Shown here: positions 48,393-59,142 of the stretch, in pieces
Position numbering within the stretch: the first letter of the stretch is position 1
Layout of the letters: every line of letters starts with the position of its first letter
From: Pantoea sp. alder81
GTDB lineage: Bacteria; Pseudomonadota; Gammaproteobacteria; Enterobacterales; Enterobacteriaceae
DNA length: 64,000 nt
Assembly: GCF_020179835.1 (NCBI RefSeq)
Contig: NZ_JAIUDA010000002.1
Coordinates: 558,001-622,000, forward strand
Direction of reading: 5' to 3'
Notes under the pieces: model-generated
The model's input: the letters and a program-made list of their open reading frames with translations, nothing else
Told to the model about the DNA's origin: nothing
The model's database searches: none
Program-made: the position numbers and the translations under genes

Positions 48393-48505
48393 ATCTGTAT
48401 GACAAAGCCCAAAAAGCATGTGCGTGTAGACGCGTCATTTAACTTATGCGGTTGTGGACTTGGTGCGCATGAATACGTGAGAGAAATGAAGCGGTTATCG
48501 GCCAT

Positions 48506-48566
48506 GTGCGCATCAATAATGCGCACCCTAGGATTTGTAGGGTCGCCATGAATGGCGACCCGGACG
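48506..48566. repeat. Third copy of the GGTCGCCAT palindromic repeat
   Basis: GTGCGCAT at 48506, ACCCTA near 48526, then GTAGGGTCGCCATGAATGG and CGACC. Same block order as the copy ending at 26157. The inverted core GGTCGCCAT..ATGGCGACC is perfect. Lies between lysP end and the ABC importer promoter. Confidence 0.7.
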
Positions 48567-48571
48567 GGGTA

Positions 48572-50038
48572 TTACTCTTTAAAGGTCGGGAATTCCATTT
48601 CGCTGTACTTCACGAAGCGCGAGCCGCGTGTCAGCTTATAGCCCAGCCAGATCAGCAGGAACAGTGGAATGCCGATGTACGTTGCCGCCACGCCATACCA
48701 GTCGATACGATCCGCCAGGAAGGCCTGGTAGTTCTGCCCTAAAGTAATAATCAGACACAGCACGAAGGCAAAAATCGGACCCAGCGGGAAGAAGCCGGAA
48801 CGGTATGGCAGAGCCGCTAAATCAAGCCCCTGCGCCACGTAGCCGCGACGGAAGCGATAATGGCTAATCGCAATGCCCAGCCAGGCGATAAAGCCTGTCA
48901 TGCCTGAGGTATTCAGCAGCCACAGATACACTTCCTGATTACCAAATTTCGAGCTGAGGAAGCAGAGCCCCGCCACCACGGTGGTCGCAATCAGTGCATT
49001 ACGCGGTACACCGCCTTTCGACAATTTGCCAAAAATACGCGGGGCTTTGCCTTCACGCGCCAGATTGAACAGCATGCGCGTTGAGGCATACATGCCTGAG
49101 TTACCCGCTGACAACACGGCGGTCAGGATTACCGCATTCATCACCGCGGCTGCTGACAGTAAACCGGCATTCTGGAACACCAGCGTGAACGGGCTGATGG
49201 CGATATCGGTGACATCGTTATGCAGCAGCTTCGGATCGGTGTACGGCAGAATCAGGCTGATAATCAGAATCGCGAAGATATAGAACAGCAGAATACGCCA
49301 GAACACCTGACGCACGGCGCGTGGAATATTTTTCGCCGGATCCTGCGATTCACCGGCGGCAATACCGATCAACTCTGTGCCCTGGAAGGAGAAGCCGACA
49401 ATCATCGCCACACCGATCATCGCGGAGAAGCCACCGGCAAAAGGTGCATCGCCCACGGTCCAGTTGTGCCAGCCAGCATTTTCAGCGCCGCCCATGATGC
49501 CGACGATCATCAGCACGCCAACAATAATAAAGACGACTACCGTGACCACTTTGATCAGCGAGAACCAGTATTCCGCTTCTCCGAAGCCTTTGACCGAAAT
49601 GTAGTTCAGTAAGAACATCAGGCCGAGGAAGAGCGCGCTCCAGATCCAGCCGGGCGTATCCGGGAACCAGTAGTTCATCACCAGCTGTGAAGCCACAAGA
49701 TCGACGGCGATGGTGACTGCCCAGTTGTACCAGTAGTTCCAGCCCAGCGCGAAGCCGAAACCTTCTTCAACGTATTTGGCGCCATAAGTGGCGAAAGAGC
49801 CCGAGACCGGCATAAATGCCGCCAGTTCGCCCAGGCTGGTCATCAGGAAATAAACCATCAGGCCAATCAGCGCATAAGAGAGTAATGCACCGCCGGGACC
49901 TGCCTGAGAAATGGTGGCACCTGAGGCGACAAACAGGCCGGTGCCGATGGAACCGCCGATGGCGATCATGGTGAGATGGCGCGCTTTTAATTCACGGCGC
50001 AGCCCAGGTTGTTGTGTTGTTTTTGAGTCATTATGCAT
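48572..50038 (-). CDS. lysP: Lysine-specific permease LysP
   Basis: A 488-aa amino-acid-polyamine-organocation transporter with 12 helices. RELKARHLTMIAIGGSIGTGLFVASGATI, SLGELAAFMPVSGSFATYG and a C-terminal YSEMEFPTF match LysP. Imports lysine with protons and, in E. coli, holds the CadC regulator inactive. Upstream of it, divergent spacing to yeiE is about 140 bp on the same strand. Confidence 0.93.
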   Translation of the reverse strand: MHNDSKTTQQPGLRRELKARHLTMIAIGGSIGTGLFVASGATISQAGPGGALLSYALIGLMVYFLMTSLGELAAFMPVSGSFATYGAKYVEEGFGFALGWNYWYNWAVTIAVDLVASQLVMNYWFPDTPGWIWSALFLGLMFLLNYISVKGFGEAEYWFSLIKVVTVVVFIIVGVLMIVGIMGGAENAGWHNWTVGDAPFAGGFSAMIGVAMIVGFSFQGTELIGIAAGESQDPAKNIPRAVRQVFWRILLFYIFAILIISLILPYTDPKLLHNDVTDIAISPFTLVFQNAGLLSAAAVMNAVILTAVLSAGNSGMYASTRMLFNLAREGKAPRIFGKLSKGGVPRNALIATTVVAGLCFLSSKFGNQEVYLWLLNTSGMTGFIAWLGIAISHYRFRRGYVAQGLDLAALPYRSGFFPLGPIFAFVLCLIITLGQNYQAFLADRIDWYGVAATYIGIPLFLLIWLGYKLTRGSRFVKYSEMEFPTFKE

Positions 50039-50175
50039 GTGTAAACGCTATGCTGGATAAAAATAAGGCGCGATTGTAGCAGCTAACCCCTGGCTGTATA
50101 GCATTCACGGCGGGTTATTAGTTACCTTCATAATCGGCGCGAAATTATTAGCCGTTCACGTCATAACAGCCGCGA

Positions 50176-51042
50176 TTACTCGCGGCAGTAGGAGAGAAAT
50201 CGGTTTAACGCTTTCGACAAATGCTTCTGCCGATGATGGATGCGATACAGCGTGCGCGTCAGGCGTGGCAAGGGTACGGCCACTTCCACCAGCGTGCCTG
50301 CCTCCAGCAGATCGCTGATCACCCGGCGTGATAAACAGCTGATGCCCATGCCGTGTCGCACTGCATGTTTGATCGCCTCGGAATTGCCTAACTCCATGCC
50401 GAGTTGAAACTGCGGCAGGTGTGAGAGCAGCAGGTAATCGACAATTTCACGCGTGCCTGAACCGCGCTCACGCAGGATCCAGGGCGCGGCCGCCAGCGAT
50501 TCCAGCGTGATCGGCTGCTGCAGGATGTCGGCATCCGGTGCAGCAAACACCACCAACTCATCTTCCAGCCATGCTTCACTAACGATATCCGGCTCATGGC
50601 ACGGCCCTTCAATCAGACCGATATCCACGCGGAAATCCGCCACAGCGTTAATCGCATCCTGGCTGTTACCGACGCTAAGTTCGAGCGGCAGCATCGGGAA
50701 GTCACGGCGATAGGCAGCGATCATCCCTGGCAGTAAATAGTTGCCGATGGTGCTGCTGGCGAACAGGCGAATGGCACCATTATCTTCTTTAAACAGCTGT
50801 TCAATCTCTCCAGCCTGTTCCAGCAATCCTACCGCACGCGGATACAGCAGACGGCCATGCTCATTCAGCGCCAGTCGTTTGCCCACTCGGTCAAACAGTT
50901 TCACCCCGAGCTGATTTTCCAGATCGGCCAGCGCAGCACTGACCGCTGACTGCGACAGTGCCAGCACCTGCGAGGCCTGAGTGGTTGAACCGCTTTTCAG
51001 CACTTCGGTAAAGACTTCAATCTGACGCAGCGTGATATGCAT
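50176..51042 (-). CDS. yeiE: LysR-family regulator YeiE
   Basis: A 288-aa LysR regulator. [48 protein letters not shown] is the DNA-binding part. Adjacent to lysP as in E. coli, which supports the yeiE name. In relatives YeiE has been tied to sulfite response and iron/motility control. Confidence 0.88.
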   Translation of the reverse strand: MHITLRQIEVFTEVLKSGSTTQASQVLALSQSAVSAALADLENQLGVKLFDRVGKRLALNEHGRLLYPRAVGLLEQAGEIEQLFKEDNGAIRLFASSTIGNYLLPGMIAAYRRDFPMLPLELSVGNSQDAINAVADFRVDIGLIEGPCHEPDIVSEAWLEDELVVFAAPDADILQQPITLESLAAAPWILRERGSGTREIVDYLLLSHLPQFQLGMELGNSEAIKHAVRHGMGISCLSRRVISDLLEAGTLVEVAVPLPRLTRTLYRIHHRQKHLSKALNRFLSYCRE

Positions 51043-51051
51043 GCGCCCTCC

Positions 51052-51429
51052 TCACATTGCGTAACGTTGCACAAGATAAGCCACTACCGCTAACCAGACG
51101 ATCACCGTCAGGAAGAATCCTGCCCAGCTGACGATCTTCTTGCCGCGTGCCCGCTGTACATCAGCCCGCTCTGCGCTGCTGATCCGAATTTCACGTGGGA
51201 GCAAACGCAGCAGGATGATCACACCCAGCGGGACGATGATGGCGTCGTCGAGTAAGCCGATGATGGGAATGAAATCAGGAATGAGATCGATGGGGCTGAG
51301 TGCATAGGCGACAATGCTAAATGCCAGCAACTTAAACCACCAGGGGGTACGCGGATCGCGGCAGGCAAACCACAGCGTAAGCACATCACGTTTAATTAAG
51401 CGTGCCCAGCGGCGCAAGCGCATAAACAT
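51052..51429 (-). CDS. YkvA-family (DUF1232) membrane protein
   Basis: A 125-aa protein with the DUF1232 core SIVAYALSPIDLIPDFIPIIGLLDDAIIVPLGV and a C-terminal transmembrane helix. Function of the family is unknown. It ends 9 bp before yeiE on the same strand, so the two may share a transcript. Confidence 0.85.
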   Translation of the reverse strand: MFMRLRRWARLIKRDVLTLWFACRDPRTPWWFKLLAFSIVAYALSPIDLIPDFIPIIGLLDDAIIVPLGVIILLRLLPREIRISSAERADVQRARGKKIVSWAGFFLTVIVWLAVVAYLVQRYAM

Positions 51430-51549
51430 CCCGACTCTTCCTTATTAGTTATACTGGTCAATGGACAATATATTACCAATTTAACTTTTAAACCAGTCAG
51501 GCATGGGCGCAATTAAGCTGCCGCCATGTGAATGGCGGCGGAGTGAGTG

Positions 51550-51891
51550 TCAGGCTTTCATACCAATCAGTTCTTCCAGTTCTGTGTCACAGGCCGTGAA
51601 CTCATCGGTGATAGTGCGGATCAGCCAATCCTGGTAGCCGAAGTTTTCCCGGCGAGAGTAAAGGCATTCAGAGCGGTACAATTTTTTCGGATCGCCGTGA
51701 TTTACACCATAACGATAGAAGTGGACCAGCGAATTATCGGTATCGGGCACGGCAAGCGTGAAACCGACTGCGCCGTTTCCATTATAAAAAAGGGTGACTG
51801 CGTTGGTTTTACCTAAAGTTAATTTATGGATTACGTTGAATTTTTCATGCTGCAAAGCGGTATCCAATGTACTTCTATAGGCTGTTTTCAT
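51550..51891 (-). CDS. Hypothetical protein (113 aa)
   Basis: Not recognised. Starts MKTAYRSTLDTALQHEKFNV; soluble, mixed alpha/beta appearance with Tyr-rich centre (LVHFYRYGVNHGDPKKLYRSECLYSRR) and an acidic end. No signal peptide or TM. A near-palindrome GTTAAACTATAGTTAAC (51917-51933) lies 26 bp upstream and may contain its promoter or operator. The flanking bases are A+T-rich compared with neighbours. Confidence 0.6.
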   Translation of the reverse strand: MKTAYRSTLDTALQHEKFNVIHKLTLGKTNAVTLFYNGNGAVGFTLAVPDTDNSLVHFYRYGVNHGDPKKLYRSECLYSRRENFGYQDWLIRTITDEFTACDTELEELIGMKA

Positions 51892-52097
51892 GGTTATAGT
51901 TAAAAGTTTCTAATTTGTTAAACTATAGTTAACCAGAAAAAAAGTGCACCTGCCAAATTTAGTAGGTGTCTCTCCGTGTTAAATAAGTGTCTACCCGTGC
52001 CGTTTTTATCCCTGCAGGCAATGCGACATTTCATGGGCGTAACGCATCCGCTATGATGTGCGCTTTGCAGCAGCAATCGCCCAATCAGGAGAGCGGC

Positions 52098-52943
52098 ATG
52101 AAATATATCGGCGCACACGTCAGTGCATCAGGCGGCGTAGACCAGGCAGTTATCCGTGCCCATGAACTCGAAGCCACAGCCTTTGCGCTGTTCACCAAAA
52201 ATCAGCGCCAGTGGAAAGCCGCCCCGCTTTCAGGTGAGGTGATCGATGCCTTCAAAACCGCCTGCGAGAAATACAACTTCACTTCCGCGCAGATTTTGCC
52301 GCATGACAGCTACCTGATTAACCTCGGCCATCCGGTGATGGATGCGCTGGAGAAATCCCGCGAGGCATTTCTTGATGAGATGCAGCGCGCCGAGCAACTG
52401 GGGTTAACGCTGCTGAATTTCCACCCTGGCAGCCATCTGAAGCAGATTGACGAAGAGGCCTGCCTGAAGCGCATCGCCGAATCAATCAATATCGCGCTGG
52501 ATAAAACGCACAACGTGGTGGCGGTGATTGAGAATACCGCTGGTCAGGGCAGCAATCTCGGCTTCCGTTTTGAACATCTCGCCACCATCATCGACCACGT
52601 CGAAGATAAGTCGCGCGTCGGCGTGTGCATCGATACCTGCCACGCGTTTGCTGGCGGTTACGATCTGCGCACCGAAGAAGCTTGCGTGGAGACCTTTGCG
52701 GAATTTGAACGTATTGTCGGTTTCCAGTATCTGCGCGGCATGCACCTGAATGATGCCAAAAGCGCGCTTGGCAGCCGCGTGGATCGTCACCACAGCTTAG
52801 GTGAAGGCAACATTGGCAAGACGGTGTTTAGCTGGCTGATGAAGGATAAGCGCTTTGATGGCATCCCGATGATTCTGGAAACCATCAATCCGGATATCTG
52901 GAAAGATGAGATCGCGTGGTTGAAGTCGGAACAGCAGGCGTAA
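52098..52943 (+). CDS. nfo: Endonuclease IV
   Basis: AP endonuclease and 3'-repair diesterase, 281 aa. TIM-barrel zinc enzyme; motifs [53 protein letters not shown] carry the metal ligands. Start ATG after AGGAGAGCGG. SoxRS-regulated in E. coli. Confidence 0.97.
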   Translation: MKYIGAHVSASGGVDQAVIRAHELEATAFALFTKNQRQWKAAPLSGEVIDAFKTACEKYNFTSAQILPHDSYLINLGHPVMDALEKSREAFLDEMQRAEQLGLTLLNFHPGSHLKQIDEEACLKRIAESINIALDKTHNVVAVIENTAGQGSNLGFRFEHLATIIDHVEDKSRVGVCIDTCHAFAGGYDLRTEEACVETFAEFERIVGFQYLRGMHLNDAKSALGSRVDRHHSLGEGNIGKTVFSWLMKDKRFDGIPMILETINPDIWKDEIAWLKSEQQA

Positions 52944-52953
52944 CGCAGACAGC

Positions 52954-52979
52954 AAAAAGGGAGCCGCAGCTCCCTTTTT
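52954..52979. terminator. Bidirectional terminator between nfo and fruA
   Basis: AAAAAGGGAGC-CGCA-GCTCCCTTTTT, symmetric, with U-runs on both strands. Confidence 0.92.
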
Positions 52980-52994
52980 CATATCCCGTGAAGA

Positions 52995-54689
52995 TTACGC
53001 CGCTTTCGCCAGCTCTTCTTCCGGACGTTTCAGAATCGCGTAGCCGAGGCCAGCCACTGCGGTACCAATCACAATCGCCATCAGGTAACCCAGCACCGGA
53101 GTGATTGCGCCTGGAATCAGCAGGACGAACAGACCACCGTGCGGTGCCATCAGTTTCGCGCCAATCGCCATCGAGATTGCACCCGTCACCGCACCACCGA
53201 TGATGCAGCAAGGCAGTACACGCATTGGGTCACGCGCCGCAAACGGAATCGCACCTTCAGAGATGAAGCACAAGCCGAGCACCAGTGCCGCTTTGCCACC
53301 TTCCTGCTGACCTTTGTTGAACTTGCGACGTGCCACAATTGTCGCCAGACCCATCGCTAACGGTGGCACCATACCGGCGGCCATGATCGCGGCCATCGGC
53401 GCATAGGTTTGCGAACTTAGCAGGCCGACACCAAAGGCGTACGCCACTTTGTTCACCGGCCCCCCCATATCGGTACACATCATGCCACCGAGAATCGCGC
53501 CCAGCAGTACCGCATTGGCGGTGCCCATGTTCGCCAGCCAGTGAGTCAGGCCGCTCATGATGCCCGCAACAGGTTTACCCACCACGTAAATCATCAACAG
53601 GCCGGTAATCAAACTCGCTACCAGCGGAATGATCAGAATCGGTTTTAACGCTTCCATACTTTGCGGCAGTTTGACTTTGCTGCTCAGCATCTTCGCTGCG
53701 TAACCGGCAATGAAACCGGCGATGATCCCGCCAAGGAAACCGGCGTTAATGCTGGTGGCGATCATACCGCCAATCAGACCTGGGGTCAGACCCGGACGGT
53801 CGGCAATCGAGAAGGCAATAAAGCCTGCCAGCACGGGTACCATCAGCGCAAAGGCACTACCGCCACCAATCTGCATCAACGCAGCCGCTAAAGTGCCCTG
53901 CTCTTTGAATGCGGTGATACCAAAGGCGAAGGAGAGCGCGATGCTCAAACCACCCGCCACCACCATCGGCAGCATGTAAGACACGCCGGTCAGCAGGTGA
54001 CGATAAGCACCGGCTTTCTCTTTGCTGTCGCTTTGCGTGCTGGCAGACGCGTTGCCGCTGGGTTGATAGGTTTTGGCTTCAACCTGCGCTTTATCCAGTT
54101 CCTGCGCGGTTTTCTTCAGCGCCAGGCTGGTTGAGGTGCGGTACATCGGCTTCCCGGCGAACTTCGCCAGGTCCACATCGATATCCGCCGCCACGATCAC
54201 CAGATCGGCCGCCGCAACTTCTTCTGGGGTGATGGCGTTGCCGGCACCCACAGAACCGCGGGTTTCGACTTTTACCCACCAGCCGCGTTTGGTCGCTTCA
54301 GCCTGAATAGCTTCTGCCGCCATAAAGGTGTGCGCTACGCCGGTTGGGCATGCGGTTACCGCGACAATGCGTTTCTGACCGGTGCTCTGAGCGGTAGCCG
54401 GAGCAGCAACCGCCGCAGCAGCATGCCAGACTTTGGCACTGGCTTTAGCCTGGTTAATAGCAGCCAGCGGATCGCGCAGCGCCTGCTGCACATCCACCAG
54501 CGCCACGGATTTGCCTGCCAGCTGCGCATCGTTCGGCACATCATGGCCAGCAACCAATACCAGTTCAGCATCGGCCGCGTTGTCGGTTAGCGTCAGGCCA
54601 GCCTGTGCTGCGGTTGCGCGCAGACGTTCTAAAGCCAGATGTCCTGATGCCAGTCCCAGTGAAGAATCTTTTATCAGCAGCGTTTTCAT
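52995..54689 (-). CDS. fruA: Fructose PTS enzyme IIB'BC
   Basis: A 564-aa fructose permease. Domain order: degenerate IIB', IIB with phosphocysteine in AVTACPTGVAHTFMAAEAI (about residue 118), then a 9-10 helix IIC domain from about residue 225. Phosphorylates fructose to fructose 1-phosphate during import. Last gene of fruBKA. Confidence 0.96.
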   Translation of the reverse strand: MKTLLIKDSSLGLASGHLALERLRATAAQAGLTLTDNAADAELVLVAGHDVPNDAQLAGKSVALVDVQQALRDPLAAINQAKASAKVWHAAAAVAAPATAQSTGQKRIVAVTACPTGVAHTFMAAEAIQAEATKRGWWVKVETRGSVGAGNAITPEEVAAADLVIVAADIDVDLAKFAGKPMYRTSTSLALKKTAQELDKAQVEAKTYQPSGNASASTQSDSKEKAGAYRHLLTGVSYMLPMVVAGGLSIALSFAFGITAFKEQGTLAAALMQIGGGSAFALMVPVLAGFIAFSIADRPGLTPGLIGGMIATSINAGFLGGIIAGFIAGYAAKMLSSKVKLPQSMEALKPILIIPLVASLITGLLMIYVVGKPVAGIMSGLTHWLANMGTANAVLLGAILGGMMCTDMGGPVNKVAYAFGVGLLSSQTYAPMAAIMAAGMVPPLAMGLATIVARRKFNKGQQEGGKAALVLGLCFISEGAIPFAARDPMRVLPCCIIGGAVTGAISMAIGAKLMAPHGGLFVLLIPGAITPVLGYLMAIVIGTAVAGLGYAILKRPEEELAKAA

Positions 54690-54705
54690 TATCGCTCTCC
54701 TGCTG

Positions 54706-55644
54706 TTAGTTAACGGGTTGTAAGTCGACGCGCGCCATCATCGCGGCCAACTGGGTACGATCGGTTACACCAACGTTGCTCTGGCTCACCGCCATGGCAG
54801 CCACTGCAGTAGCCAGACGCAAGGTATGCTCGCTGGATTCACGCATCAGCAGCCCGTAAATCAGGCCACCGACCATTGAATCTCCTGCGCCTACGGTGCT
54901 GACCACTTCACAGGCTGGTGGTTTGGCGAGCCATTCGCCAGAGGCGTTGACCCACAGTGCACCTTCCGCACCAAGGGAAATCACCACATGGGCAATGCCC
55001 TGCTCACGCAGTTCATGCGCGGCACCAATCACATCCTGCAGCGTAGGCAATTTGCGATCGGCCCAGATTTCCAGTTCACGACGGTTCGGTTTCACCAGCC
55101 ACGGCGCGGCTTTCAGTCCGGCCACCAGCGCTTCACGGCTGCTGTCGAAGATAATGCACGGGCACAGGGCGCGCAGATCGCTCATCCATTTGGTGAACGC
55201 TTCTGGTGCCACGCCCGCTGGCAGGCTGCCGCTGACGCACACCATGTCGAACTGTCCCAGCCAGGTCAGGGAATCGGCAGTGAAGCGATCCCAATCCTGC
55301 GCGGTGACGTTAAAACCAGAGAAATTCAGATCGGTGACTTCACCGTCTTTTTCCGTCAGCTTAACGTTGATGCGGGTACGGCCCTGCACCACCTGGAAAC
55401 GGTTGGCGATGCCCAGTTCGCTGAACAGCTGCTGGAAACCGTCCTGATTCTCTTTACCCAGGAAACCGCCTACGGTGACGTCAATGCCGAGATCTTTTAG
55501 CACTTTGGCAACGTTGATGCCTTTACCCGCCGCGTGCAGACCGGTGGTTTTCACCAGATTGACTTCGCCACGTTCGATTTCTGGCGTGTAACCCACCAGA
55601 TCATAGGCTGGATTCAGTGTGATTGTGGCAACGCGGCGGCTCAT
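54706..55644 (-). CDS. fruK: 1-phosphofructokinase
   Basis: PfkB-family kinase converting fructose 1-phosphate to fructose 1,6-bisphosphate. 312 aa; [19 protein letters not shown] at the start, [15 protein letters not shown] substrate loop, and [15 protein letters not shown] with catalytic Asp. Overlaps fruB by 4 bp. Confidence 0.97.
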   Translation of the reverse strand: MSRRVATITLNPAYDLVGYTPEIERGEVNLVKTTGLHAAGKGINVAKVLKDLGIDVTVGGFLGKENQDGFQQLFSELGIANRFQVVQGRTRINVKLTEKDGEVTDLNFSGFNVTAQDWDRFTADSLTWLGQFDMVCVSGSLPAGVAPEAFTKWMSDLRALCPCIIFDSSREALVAGLKAAPWLVKPNRRELEIWADRKLPTLQDVIGAAHELREQGIAHVVISLGAEGALWVNASGEWLAKPPACEVVSTVGAGDSMVGGLIYGLLMRESSEHTLRLATAVAAMAVSQSNVGVTDRTQLAAMMARVDLQPVN

Positions 55645-56771
55645 GCTACCCCCTCGCCCAGGCCAGAGTTGATGGCTTCTTCGATGGCATTCAGTGCCTG
55701 CTGTGCATCTTCACCGCTGGCGGTAAAGCGCAGGCGATGGCCTTTCTTCACGCCCAGCGCCACCACTTTCATCAGGCTGCGTCCGTTGGCCGGTTTGCCG
55801 CTGCCATCGAGGTTGGTGACGGTGATGTCACTGTTGAACTGTTTAATCACGGTGACCAGCGCGGTGCCCGGACGTGCGTGCAGTCCGTGCTCGTTGCGGA
55901 TGGTGAATTCAGCCACTAACTGCTCGGCGCTTTCGTCCACTTCACTGGTCAGCAGCGCCAGAATGCCGGCAGCATCGGCTTTCAGCAGACGTTCAGCTTT
56001 GTTGCTCAGCAGCAGATTGCTCAGATAACCCAGCACTTCCAGTGGACGGTCGTCCGTGGCTGCCACGGTCAACAGTAGCGCCACATTTTCGCCCTGATGC
56101 ACAAATGGCGTAGCGGTGCGGCTAACGGCGATGGCGCTATTCAGGTTGCCGTTGGCGCTGTCACTCAGCCAGATACCCTGACCGAGGCTCAGTGGGGTGC
56201 GCGATACCGCATCCGCCACAAACGCCGCTTCAACGGCACCCGCTGCCTGTAAACGTCCCGCGTTCAGCGCCTGCAGGGTGATGAGATCGCTGGCTGCAAC
56301 GTCAACCGCAATCAGCGAGGTATCGAATTTGAATTCAGCCGCCTGCTTTTCACCCATCAGGATGGCGCGAAGGTCTTCGGCCGATGCCGTTTTCAGCTGC
56401 TCAGCGATGCTGTCATCGCTCAACACGTGCGTCAGCTGGCGCAGCAGCGCAAGATGTTCATCTGATTTCGCCGCAATACCGATGGCGACATAAGCCGTTT
56501 GCCCATCGCCCCACTCCACGCCTTGCGGGAACTGATACACCTGAACGCCGGTTTTCAGCACCAGATCGCGCGTATCAGTGGTGCCATGCGGAATGGCAAT
56601 ACCATTTCCCAGGAAGGTGGTGGTCTGCTGTTCGCGCGCCAGCATGCCGTTGATGTAGCCCTCCGACACATTACCGGCTGCGGTTAACGCAGCGGCAACC
56701 TGACGGATAGCCTCTTCTTTATTCTGTGCACTGGCACCGGTATGGATGGCCTGAACGTCGAGCTGGAACAT
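55641..56771 (-). CDS. fruB: Fructose-specific PTS diphosphoryl transfer protein FruB
   Basis: A 376-aa fusion: N-terminal EIIA-Fru domain (phospho-His in [12 protein letters not shown]), a central modulator region, and a C-terminal HPr-like domain ([22 protein letters not shown] with phospho-His). Passes phosphate from EI to FruA. First gene of fruBKA; two Cra operators lie upstream. Confidence 0.96.
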   Translation of the reverse strand: MFQLDVQAIHTGASAQNKEEAIRQVAAALTAAGNVSEGYINGMLAREQQTTTFLGNGIAIPHGTTDTRDLVLKTGVQVYQFPQGVEWGDGQTAYVAIGIAAKSDEHLALLRQLTHVLSDDSIAEQLKTASAEDLRAILMGEKQAAEFKFDTSLIAVDVAASDLITLQALNAGRLQAAGAVEAAFVADAVSRTPLSLGQGIWLSDSANGNLNSAIAVSRTATPFVHQGENVALLLTVAATDDRPLEVLGYLSNLLLSNKAERLLKADAAGILALLTSEVDESAEQLVAEFTIRNEHGLHARPGTALVTVIKQFNSDITVTNLDGSGKPANGRSLMKVVALGVKKGHRLRFTASGEDAQQALNAIEEAINSGLGEGVA

Positions 56772-56791
56772 ATTTCTCCTCGCTTGCTGAA

Positions 56792-56807
56792 ATTGAATCG
56801 TTTCAGC
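56792..56807 (-). promoter_or_regulatory. Cra (FruR) operator 1
   Basis: ATTGAATCGTTTCAGC, close to the Cra consensus GCTGAAACGTTTCAGC, 21-36 bp before the fruB start. Confidence 0.85.
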
Positions 56808-56858
56808 TTAATGGCGAAAAATTACGCTGCACATATCGGGGTGAGCCGCGATGACAAC

Positions 56859-56874
56859 GCTGAAACGTTTCAGG
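56859..56874 (-). promoter_or_regulatory. Cra (FruR) operator 2
   Basis: GCTGAAACGTTTCAGG, fifteen of sixteen bases to the Cra consensus palindrome, 67 bp from operator 1. E. coli fruB also has two such sites. Confidence 0.92.
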
Positions 56875-57047
56875 GAATATGGTACAGCTTGAGAAAGCAG
56901 GCAAGAAAATGCGCGATCGGCGTAGCAGATTTTTGATGTTCCGCACACTTCATATTGGATTTAAGATTTTTCAGGCCTGTGCGGCTGACGTTTTTGCTGT
57001 AACGCATGGGTCACATAAGGCAAATTCTTCAGCACCGCGTCAGCAAA

Positions 57048-57302
57048 TTAAGGCGCGGTATCCGCTTCGAGTTGTAACAGGAAGGTCATCGCAGCTTCGC
57101 GACTGCTGCCGCACATCTCTGCACTGGGCTGTAAACCCGCACAGACTGCGGGACGCAGCGGAGAACCAAAAATTTTGCAGCGCTGATTGTCATCAAGCTG
57201 AACGCAGCGGGTATTGGCCGGTTTGCCATGGGGCATGCCGGGGATCGGGGAAGAGATTGAGGGGGCTGTGCAACAGGCACCGCACTGGTCACGACAAAAC
57301 AT
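57048..57302 (-). CDS. yeiW: YkgJ-type cysteine cluster protein YeiW
   Basis: An 84-aa protein with CRDQCGACC at the start and further Cys in RCVQ, RCKIF, AVCAGL, EMCG; this is the UPF0153/YkgJ cluster, likely binding zinc or an Fe-S cluster. The ATG at 57302 follows CAGGAGCGC; longer frames run into the yeiP promoter. Divergent from yeiP. Confidence 0.85.
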   Translation of the reverse strand: MFCRDQCGACCTAPSISSPIPGMPHGKPANTRCVQLDDNQRCKIFGSPLRPAVCAGLQPSAEMCGSSREAAMTFLLQLEADTAP

Positions 57303-57454
57303 CAATGCGCTCCTGAGGGATTTCGCCGCGACAATAGCAGGCTGATGCCGGGAATGCCATGCGCGCTCAACAATTTTACACCGCCTCACTTGCCTGTTTT
57401 TCACGGCGCGAGTAACGTGGCGCGCATTAACCTTCTCACAGCGAGTCACACATC

Positions 57455-58027
57455 ATGCCAAAGGCAAATGAAATCAAAAAAGGAATGGCTGTCACCTGGA
57501 ACGGCAAACTGTTGCTGGTGAAAGACATTGATGTCCAGAGCCCGAGCGCACGCGGTGCTGCCACCCTTTATAAGATGCGTTTTACCGATGTACGCACCGG
57601 CCTGAAAGTGGAAGAGCGCTTTAAGGGTGATGATATTATCGATGCCATTCAGCTCAGCCGTCGCGCCGTGACCTTCTCTTATATAGACGGTGACGAATAC
57701 GTGTTTATGGATGATGAAGATTACACGCCGTACAGCTTCAAGAAAGATCAGATTGAAGAAGAACTGCTATTCATCCCGGAAGGCGGTATGCCTGGCATTC
57801 AGGTATTAACCATGGATGGCCAGGTGCTGGCGCTGGAACTGCCACAGACGGTGGATATGGAAATTGTCGATACTTCACCAGGCATTAAAGGCGCGTCTGC
57901 CAGCGCACGCACCAAACCGGCGGGCATGAGCACTGGCCTGTCGATTCAGGTGCCGGAATATCTGAGTAATGGCGACCGCATCCGCATTCACGTGGCTGAA
58001 CGCCGCTATATGAGTCGCGCGGACTAA
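57455..58027 (+). CDS. yeiP: Elongation factor P-like protein YeiP (EfpL)
   Basis: A 190-aa three-domain EF-P paralogue that relieves ribosome stalling. The domain-I loop reads SPSARGAAT with Arg33 at the tip where EF-P has the modified Lys, as in E. coli EfpL. C-terminal [16 protein letters not shown] is the EF-P end. Followed 96 bp later by yeiR. Confidence 0.95.
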   Translation: MPKANEIKKGMAVTWNGKLLLVKDIDVQSPSARGAATLYKMRFTDVRTGLKVEERFKGDDIIDAIQLSRRAVTFSYIDGDEYVFMDDEDYTPYSFKKDQIEEELLFIPEGGMPGIQVLTMDGQVLALELPQTVDMEIVDTSPGIKGASASARTKPAGMSTGLSIQVPEYLSNGDRIRIHVAERRYMSRAD

Positions 58028-58122
58028 CCGCACGATTTTATCCGGCCGCCGAAGGTTGTTATAGTATAACAACGTCGTGCGCGCCGGGTATGTTGTCCGC
58101 GCGCCTGTAAATGGAGCCTATA

Positions 58123-59097
58123 ATGACGCGCGTTAATGTAATCACCGGATTTCTCGGCAGCGGTAAAACCACCACCCTGCTGCATCTGTTAGCCCACAAA
58201 CCGGCCAATGAGAATTGGGCGATTCTGGTTAACGAGTTTGGCGAAGTGGGCATCGACGGCGCACTGCTCGCCGATCGCGGTGCCACGCTAAAGGAAATTC
58301 CTGGCGGTTGCATGTGCTGCGTGAACGGCCTGCCTCTGCAGGTCGGGCTCAATATGCTGCTTAAGCAAAATAAGCCCGATCGTCTGATTATCGAACCCAC
58401 CGGCCTTGGCCATCCTAAACAACTGCTGGATATGCTACGTGCCGCCGTGTATCAACCCTGGATTCAGGTTGATGCCACCATCACGCTGCTTGATCCGCGC
58501 CAGTTAGCCGATGCGCGCGTTGTCGAGAATGAAAACTTCCGCGATCAGCTGACCGCCGCCGATATTATCGTCGCTAATAAAAGCGATCGCTGGAGCGAGG
58601 AAGATCGTCAGCGCTTGCAGCAATGGCAGCAGCACAATCTGGGCGATCGCCAACTGGTCGAGTCGGCGTGGGGAAAAGTCGATCCCACGTTGCTGTGCCA
58701 GCCCGCGTTGGCGGATCGTGCGATTCCTGAAGCCGCCCATCATCACCATGCGTCACGGCCAAAAGGACTGGCGGCGCTTAAACTTGAGGGTTCCGCGCGT
58801 TGGCGCCGTGCACTAAATGAAGGCCAGGGCTATGCTTCCTGTGGCTGGATTTTTGATGGTGATACGGTGTTCGATACCATCCCGGCGCTAGAGTGGGCGC
58901 GGCTTGCACCGGTGGATCGCGTCAAGGGCGTTCTCCGCACGCCAGACGGTCTGGTGAATATCAATCGTCAGGGAGATGACTTCTTTATGGAAACGCGCAC
59001 CACCACGCCGCCGGACAGCCGCATTGAGCTAATCCACCACCAATCTGTGGACTGGAACGTTTTGCAATCAACCTTGTTGAAGATTCGTTTAAATTAG
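58123..59097 (+). CDS. yeiR: COG0523 GTPase/metallochaperone YeiR
   Basis: A 324-aa G3E-family GTPase: Walker A GFLGSGKTTTLLHL, metal motif GGCMCCVNG (CxCC), GTP motif IVANKSDRW, His-rich HHHHA in the linker near residue 208, and a C-terminal CobW-C domain. E. coli YeiR binds zinc. Start ATG at 58123 with GGAG 7 nt upstream. yeiQ, which separates yeiP and yeiR in E. coli, is absent here; a related enzyme lies at 402-1862. Confidence 0.92.
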   Translation: MTRVNVITGFLGSGKTTTLLHLLAHKPANENWAILVNEFGEVGIDGALLADRGATLKEIPGGCMCCVNGLPLQVGLNMLLKQNKPDRLIIEPTGLGHPKQLLDMLRAAVYQPWIQVDATITLLDPRQLADARVVENENFRDQLTAADIIVANKSDRWSEEDRQRLQQWQQHNLGDRQLVESAWGKVDPTLLCQPALADRAIPEAAHHHHASRPKGLAALKLEGSARWRRALNEGQGYASCGWIFDGDTVFDTIPALEWARLAPVDRVKGVLRTPDGLVNINRQGDDFFMETRTTTPPDSRIELIHHQSVDWNVLQSTLLKIRLN

Positions 59098-59142
59098 CTG
59101 CGTTAGGTTGCCCCGTTATTTTTCTTTTTGAGTCTATTTTTT

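Noticed and set aside
48321..48551. 76-aa ORF upstream of the Fe ABC permease
   Set aside because: It spans the Fur box and the dispersed repeat and has no RBS; better explained as promoter region.
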